Source of the DNA: Fragilariopsis cylindrus CCMP1102
Taxonomy: Eukaryota > Bacillariophyta > Bacillariophyceae > Bacillariales > Bacillariaceae
Assembly: GCA_900095095.1 (NCBI GenBank)
Contig: FMBT01000022.1
Coordinates: 1 to 64,000 of the forward strand
Direction of reading: 5' to 3'
DNA length: 64,000 bases
How positions within the stretch are numbered: position 1 is the stretch's first letter; each line of letters starts with the position of its first letter. The translations under genes and the position numbers were made by a program. Positions 9,881 to 23,400 of this stretch are shown in pieces. The notes below the pieces were generated by a model. It saw only the letters and a list, made by a program, of their open reading frames with translations. It was not told the DNA's origin and ran no database searches.

Positions 9881-12800
9881 TTATCTCAAGTTAATTTGTT
9901 GCTGCTGGGTTCGTAATGATTGGGAAAATCTATCTCGCATATCTTCGTTCAGAGAAAGTGTACATTGCAAACGATGCAATGTTCCAGTCGCGCTTTGCTG
10001 TAAGACTTGATCGGTCCTGTAGTTGGCAACACACCATTCTAACATTTGATAGCATTGAGGAGTCCATAATAGGATGGAATGATAATCTTCTGTCAGGGAC
10101 AGGTTGTGCAGTACTAAACATGCTCTGTTTATAATAGCTTCGCTCGAACAAAAGTTTTTCATCACACGAACCACGAGACTCGCAACATCTTCAACTAAAT
10201 CGTCGATAATCTCTTTTTCGGTTGTTTCGTTCAATTCCCCTAGCTGCTCTTGAATGGATGCAGCTGCAGCGGCAGCTCCTTCGGCAATTTGTCTTGGTGG
10301 GACAACTGCAACATCAGGAGCGCCGTCGCCGTCGCCGTCAACATCAACGTTGGCATTGTCATTATTGTCCTCCACCGAAGGAATGACAAGATTTATTAGA
10401 GCAAATAGAGCCCTAAATTGGAGTTCAGCACTGAAAGGATGACGATACATAGCATTAGTAATGGCTTGGATTCCTCCCAGCTTGACCAAGACCGCTTTCT
10501 GGTCAGATACTAGTGCAATATTTACCAATGCCCAGCAACTCATTGCTAATAGGGCAGCGTTGTCTTCGAACCTTCTCATTGAGTCTAACATAACCGCTAT
10601 GCCACTTTTTCCATGACATCCTCCTCCAAAAATTCCACCAGCAGTCATGGAATTATGGAACAGCATACCTTCTTTTCCTCCATGCGGACGAGACAAAAGA
10701 ACTAGAGTGTGAAAGGAGGCAATGTGCAATTGAGCACTTTCCGAGAACATAACCATGGCACGCAATACAACATCAGCTAGACCAGCAGAGTTTGCTGTCA
10801 ACCTGTGTTGCTCGTTTTCTAAGAGGACAGGAAGGACCTTCATACACAAGGTTTGAATACCTTCAACGTCAGAGAATGCCACCATCCAATTGACAATTGA
10901 ATAGATTGCACATGACCATGGGAGATTCAAATTACCCGTTTCTCCTTCAGGTGGTGGACCTAATAATCTATTAGTAATCATAGATCGACCAAATTTAAGT
11001 CGATTCTTCTTTTCTTGATTCTTCTTATTCTTCACACTCTTTGTCTGTATACGTAAATAATAAATATCGTCGAGAATGAGATAGAAGAGAAAAGGATTAG
11101 AAATCAATTTTTAGAATTACTTCACATAACTCGTTCTCATTCAATTCTGTTTTATATTGACTTACCTTTCTGACTGCTGTTGCTACACGCGCTGCTGTTG
11201 ATAGCCTTGGAAAAATTCTCCCGCTCTTTGAACTGTGACTATTGTTGCCATCTTTTGTTTCATCGTCTGTATTGCCAGTATCATTTGTAGATTTTTCTAT
11301 GACTACATCCCTTTCTTGTGCCAAAAACATTTGTAGATTTTTATTTGAAGGTTGTGGTGGACTACCAGTAGATGAGGTTCTGTCTACGTTGTTAAGCGGA
11401 TTAGTATTACTGGTGGCACTTCCTCCTGCCGTACCAGATATTCCGTATCAATATAAGCTGGGGGTCGACCATTGATTGCATCATCTCGAATTTGAGAAGT
11501 ATACTTCATACAGCGGACAAATGAAGTATATAATAGACGATACTTATCCAACAATTGTTTTGCTGTATCCTTCCTGGCTTTGATTGAGTAGTAGGTTTCC
11601 TCATCCGAAGAGTTAGAAGGATAGACAGGATCGTCTGAAGGATCGTCCATAGTAGCCTTGAAGGGTTCAACTAGACATAAGACTCTCCATAGTTCGGGCT
11701 GCGATGTGAAGCTTTGTTGCCAGACCGTTGAAAGTGGCATGGTAAGGATATCCAGGATATTCGGTGGTTCAAGGTAGGTCAAAATATTAGCCATGACGTC
11801 GCATCCCAGTGTTAGGATAGGGGGACGACCACTGTAAATATTTTTCTTGACTACTGCTGCTCGCACCTTCTTGTTCCTACTACTGCACAAGGCAACAGGC
11901 TTCTCAACAACCTCTGTAGGTACTGTTTTCCTTGCTTTTCTCCTTCGTGTGAAATTTTTAAAGATTCGTTCGTGTTCTGCATCCGCATTGCGTTTAGCGC
12001 TCAAAAAGGACTTCTCTAGTCCGTCTGAATCTTCATAGTTCGATGATGCAGCAGAGAGTGACGGCGATGGAGATGGCGATGATGATGTTACGTCTTCCTC
12101 GTCCATTGTCTCGGAGTTTCCTGAAGAACTGAAATCGGCAAGATCCGATGAGGATGTAGCCGATGATGATGATGATGATGTTCGCTTGGGCTTGTCTCGA
12201 TGAGGATTCACTTTGTGTCGATCTCCTCCTGTTAGTTCACATTCTTCTGAAGAAGAAGAAGATGCTGAGGGAGATGGACTCGTTGATCCAGGTTGACTTC
12301 TTGCGCTTGTATCATTAGAAGAGACGGATCCAGCGTATCCATCCTCAGTTCCATAATCATCATCAGTACCACTCCCTGAAAAATTCCCAGCTCTGCCACT
12401 ATTCCTTTCCCGTATACATTTTCTTCCTCTTGGATTTGGGCTGGCAGTACCACTACTTCTATTAGATCTAATTCGCTTCTTATTATTGCTGCGTTTATGC
12501 ATGCTCTTCTTGGGACTAATTGCAAACGAGACACTGTCGTGATTGCGGTGTTGTTGATGGCTACGATGCTTCTTTCCTGCAACAATACCCTTGAGTGTTT
12601 CTTCCATTCTTGACAACGTATTTGTATTCGCGTTATTATTACTGGATATATCAATTGATATTGGTTTGCATTTGCTGCCATCATTACTACTACTTGTCCG
12701 ATGCTTTCTGCGTTTATATACCGTTTTTTTCATAGTATTGTATCCAGCAGGTTCTCTAGCATGTTCTCTATGGGGTAGTGGCAATAAAATATGATGTTGA

Positions 12801-13006
12801 TTCTGTTGCTGTTTCTGTGATGATGATAGTTCGCTATTTGTATCTACTCCTCCTCCGCCCGGTCCCGTCCTCGACGAGCAGTTTGTTGATGATGTGAGAT
12901 TTAAATGTCGAGAGCGAGAGGCTACTACAATATTGTCACTACTGTCGTTTGTTTCAATAATAATTTCGTTTGTACCATCTTGATGATGATCATTGATTGA
13001 CGTCAT
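9881..13006 (-). CDS. F-box-like / armadillo-repeat protein, paralogue A
   Basis: Two exons: 13006-11166 and 11044-9881, intron GTAAGT...ACAG. The longest ORF begins at a GTG; the first ATG is 13004-13006 (MTSINDHHQDG). About 1,001 residues. The N-terminal 390 residues are Ser/Asn/Asp-rich with basic patches. An F-box-like helix bundle follows (about 392-450: LGCDVMANILTYLEPPNILD ... ELWRVLC). The C-terminal half is helical and armadillo-like (CAIYSIVNWMV, SCWALVNIALV, FRALFALINLVIP). F-box proteins usually recruit substrates to SCF ubiquitin ligases; armadillo repeats would be the binding part. A paralogue (15821-18157) lies head-to-head. One frame break near 11425 is repaired by a single A, giving exactly 1,002 codons; the sequence after it matches the paralogue. 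Target unknown. Confidence 0.7.
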
Positions 13007-15148
13007 GGTAGTAATAGATGTCAAGTTTGTTTTATCACGTTTTATCACGTTTGATCTAGCTACTAGTTAGCGTATTTGTTACTTCTACAGTACTATCGGG
13101 TTTCTATCGTTACTGTTTTTGTCTACGCCTATTGCTGTCGCCTAGGTTTACTCTGTTACTTTTCTTCTGCGATTTACACTGTTTGTTGCTGTTTGCTCCA
13201 TGAGTTCCTTTATGCTTTCTTTCGTTGTTAGCTTTTGATTGTGTTTGATTATGTTGTTTGTGTTGATTACGTGGGTGTTTGATTGAATTGACAGCCGTTG
13301 TTTTTTGATTCCCGATAGCTGTTAATAATTCAAGATGTTTCGTTCACTATAATTCGCTACATTAGCGTGAAAGCATTATTGATGTTCTCATATTCTCTGA
13401 GGCCTTATTGTGCTAATTAATTATTTGTATTTATTCAAATTTATTTGTGTGATGGAAACAGATGGTCAATCACATCATCCGCCTCATGTTTCGATTATAT
13501 TCTATTTAATATTACGAAGTCTTTGTAAGTAAATTATGTATTTTGAAATAATTATCTTACAAATAACTAAATATAATTATAAAATGAATATTTTCTAAGA
13601 AAAGAGCTCGTAAAAGGCTTCAAGGCGCGCGTTATTAACGCGTCGTTCTGGAACAGTCTACTTTAAAAGATGGTGACGCAAAGCCTTTACGATAATCACA
13701 CAGTAATTTGACATCTGCATGATCTGCGACCATAAAAAAAATACGTACCTTGAACAGAGAATAAACGCAGCTTTCTTTTGAACAACTTCTTCAAGTGCGA
13801 CTATGTGCATACTTCATTAAATAATGCTTAAATACTAATAGTGAAACAAACAGATGAAATTGCCCATATTGCGATTTCTTCAAGAGAAGAACAATAATCT
13901 GATTATCAGTCACGACGTAGCCACCGTCATCAGTAGAACAAAATTTGTTCCGTGGAAGGATTCTATTTAGTTCTCGATAAGGCGTGAGAGATTTGCTAAT
14001 CGCATTTTTTTTTTAAAGCATGATAACAACAGCTGCCTATAAAATATCACACAGTACACATCATTATTTAACAGACCATCTTTGATACCTGTTGAACTAC
14101 AGTAATCACACCCCTTGCTATTCGAGGATACTGCTGATACGCTGTGACTCTACTGTATGATGTAATGCTTTTTAAGATTAAAGATAATATAATAATATTA
14201 TATGATGTAGGTAGGATTAGATGCTATATACTATTTGCTGATTAACTTTGTCTATCATTATTTACCTACTGCATAGATTATACAATGTACAGAAATAAAT
14301 CGTGATGCTGCAATACACTCACTGTTGTATACTTGTTTGTGCTGCTTGTAGTAGTGTGATCCATTGGCCTCATGTTTCACTATGGAGGCATACATTTGAA
14401 GATAAGTAGACTACCACAAATATTTCTTTATATAAGTAGTTAGGCGGCTGATAATTGTTGTGTTGCTCCCTGTTTGAGTTAGCTCTATAGCTGGATTCTA
14501 GACATGTATTGCATTGGATGAGATGACATTTAGTAGAATATAATATATAGATATATGTAAATTCAATGGTGCAAATACATCATATCGTTTCGTTTGCTCG
14601 TGGGTTTCCTACTTAAAATTCCTTGCACAGCTGATTATTAGTTGGGCGTGTGTTCAGCGTGCAATGGTGTAATGATGGAAAAAGATGTTGCTTACATTGT
14701 GTTTATCCGTTTTGTGAGTTAGTGATATGATGTTAGGATGTTCCACTGCATAATGTCTAGAGATACAGATCCTGCCTTCCATTCCTACAACAGAAGTCTT
14801 AGTTGGCATGAATACCGTGTCTATATCTACTTTTTACATATTATGTGTGGGCGGGTGTGTGTGTGTATATATTATATATATGATGTGTGTGTGTGTGCCT
14901 AGCAGTTAGATTTTTGTGCGTAGCGCTTACCATACGGGCGGGAGCGCCTTCCGATTAATTGACTTAAGTTATGATTCATAGGTATAAATACTACTCTGAT
15001 ATACTAGTGTACAAATCAGATCTTGACAGTTCTATTTTTAACATTAAATAAGAAACACTGACACGACGTTGTTATAAGTAGTGAGGCCGCACGCTATTAT
15101 TGTATAAAAATTACGTCACAATAATTAAGCAAATTTGAAGAGGTTGTC
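13007..15148. other. Long divergent spacer, left part
   Basis: Together with 15351-15820 this forms a 2.8 kb spacer between two head-to-head paralogues. It is AT-rich with no coding pattern. It holds a small inverted repeat at 13608-13692 (CGTAAAAGGCTT ... AAAGCCTTTACG) with a nested near-palindrome GCGCGTTATTAACGCG, and a TG-rich microsatellite at about 14848-14898. No other feature recognised. Confidence 0.55.
13608..13692. repeat. Small nested inverted repeat
   Basis: About 85 bp with 11-12 bp arms (CGTAAAAGGCTT and AAAGCCTTTACG) and an internal arm pair around GCGCGTTATTAACGCG near 13625-13642. It could fold as a hairpin or be a worn MITE remnant; no target-site duplication is clear. Confidence 0.4.
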
Positions 15149-15350
15149 ACTTCCTCCAGCGAACGCAAACTTGGTGTGAGGCTTTTACATGACAACTTTT
15201 AAACATAAATGTCATTCTATTTAGAGAAAATAAATTAAAAACTAAATAAAAATTGGTCATTTGACTCGAAATCACTCAATCTCCGTGATTTTATAGTCTT
15301 AAAGTTATCAATTAAAATCTCACGCTAATTTTGCGTTCACTGGAGGAAGT
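15149..15350. mobile_element. Stowaway/mariner-like MITE, copy 2
   Basis: About 202 bp. The left terminus ACTTCCTCCAGCGAACGCAA (15149) pairs with the right terminus TTGCGTTCACTGGAGGAAGT (15331-15350), and the match extends inward to GTGTGAG / CTCACG, about 32 bp in all. The ends share ACTTCCTCC with the other two MITEs but the subterminal sequence differs. A perfect TA duplication is not visible (CA left, TA right). The AT-rich interior has no ORF. Confidence 0.8.
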
Positions 15351-15820
15351 AAAAAGCCAGAAAAGCAAAGAGTTGTCATAGCATGTCATCGATTTTAAAA
15401 AACACAAAAAGTTCGTCATTACCTGTCATCGATTTACCGCCTGTGCTTTTTCTTGGAAGGATTATTTTATTTTTTTGTTAAATAAAACAACGACCCTAAA
15501 GTTCAAAGCACAACTACATACCGGTAGCTTTTATTATCTTTTACAATACAAGTCTCCTCTACGCACTGTATTACACATATGACACATCATATCGTATGTT
15601 AAAAGCCTTCCTTGTTATTACTGTATCAGAGAAAGATAGATCTACAAAATTATCAAGGAAAGAGGAGAAGAAGAAGAAGAGGAAAAACACACACAGCACC
15701 TGATATTTCAATAAACTTGCTTACAAAATCATACTACTGCTACAGTATTATTGTTCGTTTCCTTTATTGGCGCTTTCGTAATTCTGTACATCATTTATCA
15801 TTGACTTTCCATATCATATA

Positions 15821-18157
15821 ATGGCTACTATTTTCAAATTACCAGAATGCTTTGGAAAACGAAAACGCCTGAATCATACTAGTAGCGATAGAAGTATTTC
15901 TTCGTCTTCTATGTCCCATTCAGACGCTAGAAGTAGTAGATATGAACAACAATCTGGACCTGATAATAATCACGACGTGTCATGCGGCGGTAGACTTAAC
16001 AACTGTTCACCATCCAATACAACAACATATAATTCCTCTGGGAAGGATACATCATCTGATTATGACGACAGAAAACCTGCAGCACTTTGTACATCCTTCT
16101 CCAAGACAAATTCACGTGGTGTCGAATCAATAACAACAACAACGACTGCCGCTGCTCCCTTTCTGATGCTAGGTTCTGATGTTATGATATCGGTTGTTAG
16201 TTTTTTAGGTCCGACAGAGACTTTAAATATCTTAACTATGCCAATCTGTAAGGAATGGCGACTTTCCTATACTTCTGATCAAGACTTGTGGAGAACTATA
16301 TGTTCTACTGACCCTTTTTCAGCCGATCTCGATACTAGTAGTACCGCCGTTATCGACGATGCCGATGATGATGATGATGATTCTTTCTGTTCCCTGAATA
16401 CAGGTTTCAACTATGATACTGGTGGCACCAATAATGGAGGCAACAACGTATTGGGGGAGTACCGTTTAGTTTACACAAGTTTTGTAAGATGTATGAATTA
16501 TCTGAATCGAATTCAAAATGATATCCAAAATAATGTACAGCCATCATCATCCGTCGAAGATAATAATAATAGCAATAGTAATGATGATACTGCGTCTCGC
16601 GTTAGTAGTTTTCCAACATTCGGTGTAACGAAACCACTCAAAAAGTTTCTAGCTAAAAGTAAAGAATGTGGAGTTTTGAAGTCCGTTATTGGCACTGGCA
16701 CACATAGCGATAACGCTTCGGCACCAATAGGAGTCTCAGCGGATGGTCGGACAATACATGTACGTACAAACTTGTAATAGAAAGAGACAATTAAACATAG
16801 TATCAATATTGAAACAACAACGCATGATAAATGAATACGAGTCTCGTTTTTTATCACTCATTTCGATTCTCTTTTCTTCCTTCTTTTTCCCGTGTTTTTT
16901 CTATTGGTCCCCGTCGCAAACCCTGTTTTGTCTTTCGTAACAGCGGCCCTTTTCAAAAATGGTACCGAAAGAGATGGGCGACACTCAAAACCCAAAATTT
17001 GGACAGTCAATGATCACAAATCGATTGTTAGGACCCACTGCAATGGGAGAACCTTCCTATTTGAATTTGCCTAAGTCTTGTGCCATATACTCAATCATAA
17101 ATTGGATGGTGGCTCATCCGAATGTACAAGGTATTCAAACTATGTGCATCATGGCCCTTCCTTCTCTTTTAGAGGATGAACAACAACGTATCACAGCTCA
17201 ACGTATAGGAATGATGGAAGTTGTTTTATGCGCAATGTTGCGTTTTCCTGATAATGTTAAGGTTCATATTGCGGCCTTTCATACAATTGTTCTCCTGGCA
17301 CGACCTCTTGGTGGTCGTGAAGGAATGTTATTTGATAATTCCATGGCTGGTAGTACCCAAAATCTTGAACTGACCTCTTTTATCAAGATTTCGACGTCTA
17401 CCTCGACAACAGCTCACTATGGCAGAGTTGTCTCTCTGCAAGGCAGTAATCGACATACATCTAATCTCATTGGGAAGAATTCTTCTCGTACTAATATTAA
17501 CGACAAGGAAAATAAAGTACCGATGACTGGAATTGGTATCTTGATAGATTCCATGAAACGATTTGCGTCGAGCGAGAAGCTTCAGTCTACAGCGTGTTGG
17601 GCCCTGGTCAATGTAGCATTAGTACCTAAGCAAAAGAGTATGCTGATGAAACTCAATGGTATAGAAGCCATTCTAGATGCTATGACGGAACACTCAAAAA
17701 GTTTTGACGTTCAGTTTCGCGCCATGTTTGCTCTTATCAACTTGGTCGTTCCTTGTAGAGAATCCGATTTTGCAACAAATGATACTAATACAAATACCAA
17801 TGATGCAACTCGAACCGAAAGGGCTGTTTTGGCTGAATGGGCACCCAGAATTGCTCATTTGGCTGTGATGGCCATGAAAAACTTTTGTTCAAGCGAGACA
17901 ATTCTGAATCGTGGCTCTTTGGTCATACACAATCTTTCGCAATCCCCTGAATTTATGGTTGCACTCCTACGTACTCCCCACTGTTACCAAGTTCTAGAAT
18001 GGTGCCTAACTAATTATTCAACTGACGTGTTATTCGCAGGAGTGTATCCAGTACCTTGAATAGGATGCAAATTTATCTCGATCAAAACCCCGAGGAACAA
18101 CGGAGGTTTTCCCTATCAATGGAAGGGCAAAATCGAGAAGTTCTTGAGCAACACTAG
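15821..18157 (+). CDS. F-box-like / armadillo-repeat protein, paralogue B
   Basis: Two exons, 15821-16759 and 16944-18157, intron GTACGT...ACAG in phase 0. About 717 residues. The F-box-like segment is at about 114-160 (LGSDVMISVVSFLGPTETLN ... DLWRTIC). It aligns with paralogue A (LGCDVMANILTYLEPP ... ELWRVLC), as does the YRLVYTSFVRCM region after it. The second exon opens with FGQSMITNRLLGP, nearly the same as FGRSMITNRLLGP in A, and continues as armadillo-like helices (CAIYSIINWMV, ACWALVNVALV, FRAMFALINLVVP). The intron lies at the equivalent place in A. B is shorter because its N-terminal low-complexity region is reduced. A frame break near 18028 is repaired by one T; the tail then reads IRRSVSSTLNRMQ, like A, to a stop at 18155-18157 (718 codons). 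Function inferred as for A. Confidence 0.7.
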
Positions 18158-18588
18158 CAATAACTCGATATGTATATAAACCACGATACTACCGGAAAAC
18201 CATACCTGCAGTATAATTGATGCTCGTTGATGGTACAGTAGGTAAAATATGCCGGATTGAATGAAGGAAAGCTCTTTTTACGATCCATACTAACTATGTA
18301 TAAAAATGAATATAAAAAAACCCACTAAAGTAGGCGACGGCTGTAGCAAGGGAATCCACTCACAATGATACCTTGTAATGTACAATAACACTTTCAACAA
18401 AAGCAGCGAAAAAGTTGGACATATTTTCTCTTCTGTATATATAATAATAATTGAAAATTATGCTAACATCGCAACCTTATGGTAACTAAATATTAGGAAA
18501 TTTATCTACTGCTTTTTTAATCCCTTTAGTTTAATACTTAGTATATTCACGTTGTTATTTTTCTCCACCCAATACAACATTTTATTAG
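18158..18588. other. Intergenic spacer between convergent genes
   Basis: 431 bp of AT-rich sequence between two stop codons on opposite strands; 3' UTRs are expected. Nothing else recognised. Confidence 0.6.
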
Positions 18589-20135
18589 CTACACTGTGTG
18601 TGTAGTATTAATACTTTCAACCGCTGATGAAACTTTCGTTATATTCTCCCTCGGTTCTATATCAGTAGAACCGCTGCTAGTAGTGGTAGTTGTAGTTGTA
18701 GTTGTAGGTGCTACTAGTGGGGGTGGCATCGGCACTACTAGTGGGGATGCCGGCACCGGCACTGGCGATGTAACAGCCGTAAAAATGTATTCCGTAGCGA
18801 CGCTTTCAAATTCTCGTGTTACGAGTGCATAGTCTGATTCTCTACCGTTATACTTCACGCAATTATGTGCAATAAGATGAACACGTTGTAATATACCATG
18901 ATAGTTCTTAATATTTTTTGACACAATTAATTTTCGGATCAAACTCAAATCTATTGGAAATCGAATCCGGTCGGAGTATCCTGGTGCTTCCTTCGGATTA
19001 ACAGGTCGACGAAAAACGAGGGTACTGCGATGGGTAGAAAGTTTCTTCCATATCGCCAGCAGTTTGTCCGTATTGTCCTGTTCGCGAACGAATTCTGGAT
19101 GTTCAAGAAGGACTGTCAATCGTTTGTATTGTGGTAACTCCAAAGTATTAGAAGTGTTATCATCATTATTATTGATATTCGGTGTCGATCGACCACTGAT
19201 CTTGCCATCTGTGCTGTTTTCCGTGGTCGAAGAAGCATCTGCCGCAGTGGAATCCGTCATTGTAGCGGTTGTAGAAATAGTAGCTTCTACTGCTGGTGGT
19301 GGTGCAGTCGCATTACTCGTCGTTCTTTTCTCTTTACTACTACTACAGGTACTACTACTAGAGTAAGAAAGACCGACACTATTTACCAACTGTTGTAAAC
19401 CTGCTTTTTCTCTATACGCAGGAAGCTGAGAACCGGGAGGAAGAGGTGTTGTAAGCTCATGACGTAAACGCCCAAGTAGCGCCGAAAGCGTCCAGTGTGC
19501 ATCGGTGGGGTAATTTCTGAATCAATCATCGTATCGACGGCTGCAACTTCCATCGGAGTCATTATTGTACATGTTGTAGGACTATATCATTATCATTGGG
19601 ACTACTGTGACTGCCATCAGTGACCGACTTCGTAGCTGTCGTAATCGCTGTTGTTGATGTTGATGCTTGTGATGATTTTTCTGCTACTTTCTCTTTCTCT
19701 TCTGCTTTCTTGTCTGTTACACTTTTATCCGACATAGTATTGTCGGTAGTACTTGTGGTAGCAACATCATCAGTAATAGTGGCTTTAGCTTTTTCTCGTT
19801 CTTGTTTTCGATACGGAGAGCTCCTCGTAACAATTTCAATTCTTGTTCAAGGGCATCTTCGCAGGCTTGAGCTTCAGAAACAATTAAGTTCAATTCACGT
19901 CGTGGAAGTCCATTCGTCATGCGATAGAGGGAAGACGATAGGAGGGGTAGTAATTCTGGCGAGGATGCGCGGGAAATCTCATCAGCGTAACATCGTTGAT
20001 GTCTGTTTGGGTTTTCTTCTTCTTCTTCTGCTTCTTGCTGCTGATTTCATCCTTACTTCCACTACTATTATTAGTGGGAGTTGTACTTCGGGGTCGCTTT
20101 TTTGTAGCGTCGTCGGCGCCAGTTGGGCTGCTCAT
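18589..20135 (-). CDS. Bromodomain protein
   Basis: About 516 residues, ATG at 20133-20135. The N-terminus is basic (KKRPRSTTP, SSKKQKKKKK), then a helical part (RRELNLIVSEAQACEDALEQ) that could be coiled coil. A bromodomain lies at about 363-450: RRPVNPKEAPGYSDRIRFPI gives the ZA loop and NCVKYNGRESDYALV holds the conserved Asn that binds acetyl-lysine, preceded by LIAHN. Family knowledge: bromodomains read acetylated histones in nuclear complexes. The C-terminus is Pro/Val/Thr-rich with a run of nine Thr. Four frame breaks (about 19930, 19800, 19575, 19500) are each repaired by one base in a run (C, A, undetermined, C), giving exactly 517 codons. It is head-to-head with the CSB-like gene, 357 bp apart. 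No further domain lets me assign it to a BRD subfamily. Confidence 0.72.
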
Positions 20136-20492
20136 ACTCGGTGCTTGGTTCGGTTGTTGTTGTAATCTTGTTGTTAATAATGTTTGTGTTGTTGTTGTTG
20201 GTTGTTGTTGTTAATGTGGTTGTTGTTTGTTGTGGTTGTTTCCTGTGTTGTTGCAATGTGAATGTGGTTGTTGTTCGTTGTTTGTTGGCTTATTTAGTCC
20301 TAAAAATATTTGTATGTGATGTATGCACGACTCACTCAGCAGCCCTAATATCGACTTCCTCATTTTCATTTTCTGACACTAGGACACAAAATCAAAAATT
20401 AAAAATAGTTCACAGTTTTGAAGTTAGTTTTATAATAATTATTATTATTTTGGCTTGTATCGAGCATATTTTACCAGATATAGTAGGATTAA
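20136..20492. promoter_or_regulatory. Divergent promoter of the bromodomain and CSB-like genes
   Basis: Only 357 bp separate the two start codons. The left half (20150-20290) is a strongly strand-biased GTT/TTG-rich tract that behaves like low-complexity sequence; read on the other strand it is an AAC/CAA-rich 5' leader of the bromodomain gene. The right half is AT-rich. The placement shows a shared promoter; no individual box can be assigned with confidence. Confidence 0.5.
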
Positions 20493-23400
20493 ATGAATTC
20501 AAATAAGATAGTATCGGGTAATATCGCCAGTGGTGACGGCAACGCCGCCATCGGTGACGGCAACGAGGAGGAGGATTTATTAGCAATAGCACTCGGATCA
20601 TCAACAACAATGATCCAAAATACGGATACGTACGAAGAATCGGTTATTCGAAACGCAGAGCTATCGGCGACTCCTCGCTTAATGGCATTGTCATCCGCGT
20701 CAGAATCAAATGCACAGGATGAAATAATACTAGGCTTTCCTCCTCTCCAGAGATTGGTTCCTTCACGAAACATCCACGCCGACCTTACACACGTCCAAAA
20801 AGTTTTACAGAAACTACGACGACGTAGTAGTAGTAGTAGTAGTAGTGGTACTACACAAAACCAAGACCGAGAGAAATCTGCAGGATTGTTAACAAATACT
20901 AAAGATTGTATGAAAGAACAAATCCTCTTGTCTTTACTAAATTCTGTAGATCATGAAATGGGTATATTTCCTCAGCAAGAGGCGAAACAAGAATGGAAAC
21001 GACGGAAGTTGTATCGCGACGGCACGAACGACGTCACTTCTATTACTAATAAACGTAAGCAAGCAGTATCACGAAATCAAGGAGGAAACAGGACAACAAT
21101 GATAATAATGATATTGAAATTGATAATGATACACCCACCGGTCGATTGGAAGCCATCAAAAAGGGTCGTCAGAAGAAAAAATCTGTTGGCTTTTCTAGCG
21201 ATATTCCCGTATCAAAACCACCAAAAATTAGTAGATCACTCATTTCTAAGAAAGCAATCATGCATAGTACCAATAGTAATAGTAATCAGAAAAGCAAACG
21301 TCGTCGAATATCCATGCAAGAAAGAAGAAGAAACCAGAATAATGGAGTAGTTGCAGACGACGATAGTGATAATGATGAATGTGATCACGTATTTGATGAG
21401 GAAGAAAAGAAGTTGCATAAAACAAAAAAACGGGTAGTGTCACAACTAAAACAACTAAGAATAGAACGGGAAGAACGTCGAAAAAGTCGGAATAGGGTGT
21501 GGCGGGATGGCGACGACGATGATGATGCTATTCATAATGATAATACTGACGAAGACGACAACGACAACGATGCGGAATTTGAAATTGATGGAGACCAGCA
21601 GCAAGAAACAAATCTACCAGAACAAGTTGCTTCTGCTTCATTAACACACCACCAACTATTCCAGTCATCAAAAAGGAAGATATCGATGAGGAAATCGAAG
21701 ATGACGCCTCAGTTGTCTTAAAGAGGGAAGCTTGTGCAAGCCTGACAACTTTGTCTACACAAAATTCTACTGCTGTTGCTTCCACAGCAGCAGCAGCAGC
21801 AGCAGCAACAACAACAACAACAATATCGGAATCTACTAGTGATTTTGTTGTTTGTCCACTTTGCGAAGAGAAGGTTCTAGTTCTATCTCAAGAAGTAGTT
21901 AAAAGTGAACCCATAGACATAGATGGGAATGATCAATATGATAGAAATACAATTAATACAAAGAACTCAGATGCAGTCTTGGCTCGTCACATGGATACCT
22001 GTCAAACAAAAAGAGGGAAACGGAGACGACGACAACGAGAAGACGTCCCTACTTCATCGACGCTGACACAGTACAATAGAAAAGAAAGAAAGAAAAGACC
22101 AAGACCAAATTATGCTGAAGTTGATATCAGTGACGAAGATGACGAAGAAACCGATGGCAATTTCGTATTCGACGACAAAAAAATGAAATCGAAGTCAACT
22201 CAAGATGGTCATCAAACAATGATTAATTCGGATGATAAAACAAGTGACGACCAAAAGAATGAGAGTGGCAATGCTTCTAATGATGATGACTTCGACGAAG
22301 ATTTAATTGATGCTGATATGGACGATGATGATAAGGAAATTATTTCGGCCAAACCTACTACTAAAAAGCGTCGTCGAGGCGTAACAACCGCAACTGCAAC
22401 CCCATCTAAAGCTTCTATCTCGATCGATGACTGGGACGAAGATTTCTATGAGGATCGTGTTGATGACTGGATTGATAATGGACTTGAAAATATGCCAGTC
22501 ATGAAGGAGCGAGATGTAAATGAAATCCCTCCAGGAGAAGAAGAATACGACGGAGGTTTAATAGTTCCTGCTTGGATCAACAATAGACTTTTCCCTTACC
22601 AACGAACGGGGTTGCAATGGATGTGGGAGCTGCATCGTCAACAGGCGGGGGGGATTCTTGGTGATGAAATGGGTCTTGGCAAAACGATTCAAGTTGCTTC
22701 ATTTTTGGGTTCTATGGCCGCAAGCAGAAAACTGAAAGCCATCCTCATCATAAGCCCTGCAACATTGCTTCAGCACTGGCTGAAGGAAATGAAAAGATGG
22801 GCACCTGGCGTACGAAGATTCTTGATTCATCAATCAGGGGATATGCTGTCAACAACAACACAACTTGGTGGACACAGAATAATTACACCACAACGATTAT
22901 CAATTGCAGAACAATGGTTGAAGAAATCAAGGCGGAATAGACTTTTTGAGATCATTGACGAAGAGGACTTGGATACACGAGATCCATCAACATTCTGTGG
23001 TACAGCATATGTCTTTGTAACAACTTTTGAAAATGTTAGAAGAAATGAAGACATATACATGAATCACAGGTGGAGCTACGTGGTTATAGATGAAGCACAA
23101 AAAATTAGAAATCCAAATGCGTATATTACATTAGCTTGCAAGAAATTTAAAACTCCACATCGTCTCGCATTAAGTGGAACACCTATACAAAACGATTTAA
23201 GAGAATTGTGGTCCATTTTTGATTTCGTCTTTCCCGGACGCTTGGGGACTTTGCCAGCTTTTGAGACTGAGTTTGCTACTCCGATTAAAAAGGGGGATAT
23301 AGTAATGCTTCGCCCATGCAGGTTCAGCTTTCATACAGATGTGCACTAATCTTAAAAGATCTGATCAATCCATATCTACTAAGAAGGTTGAAGAAAGACA

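Noticed and set aside
20123-20506. 127-codon valine-rich plus-strand ORF
   Set aside because: Translation of the GTT/TTG-rich promoter tract between two genes; no complexity beyond the repeat.
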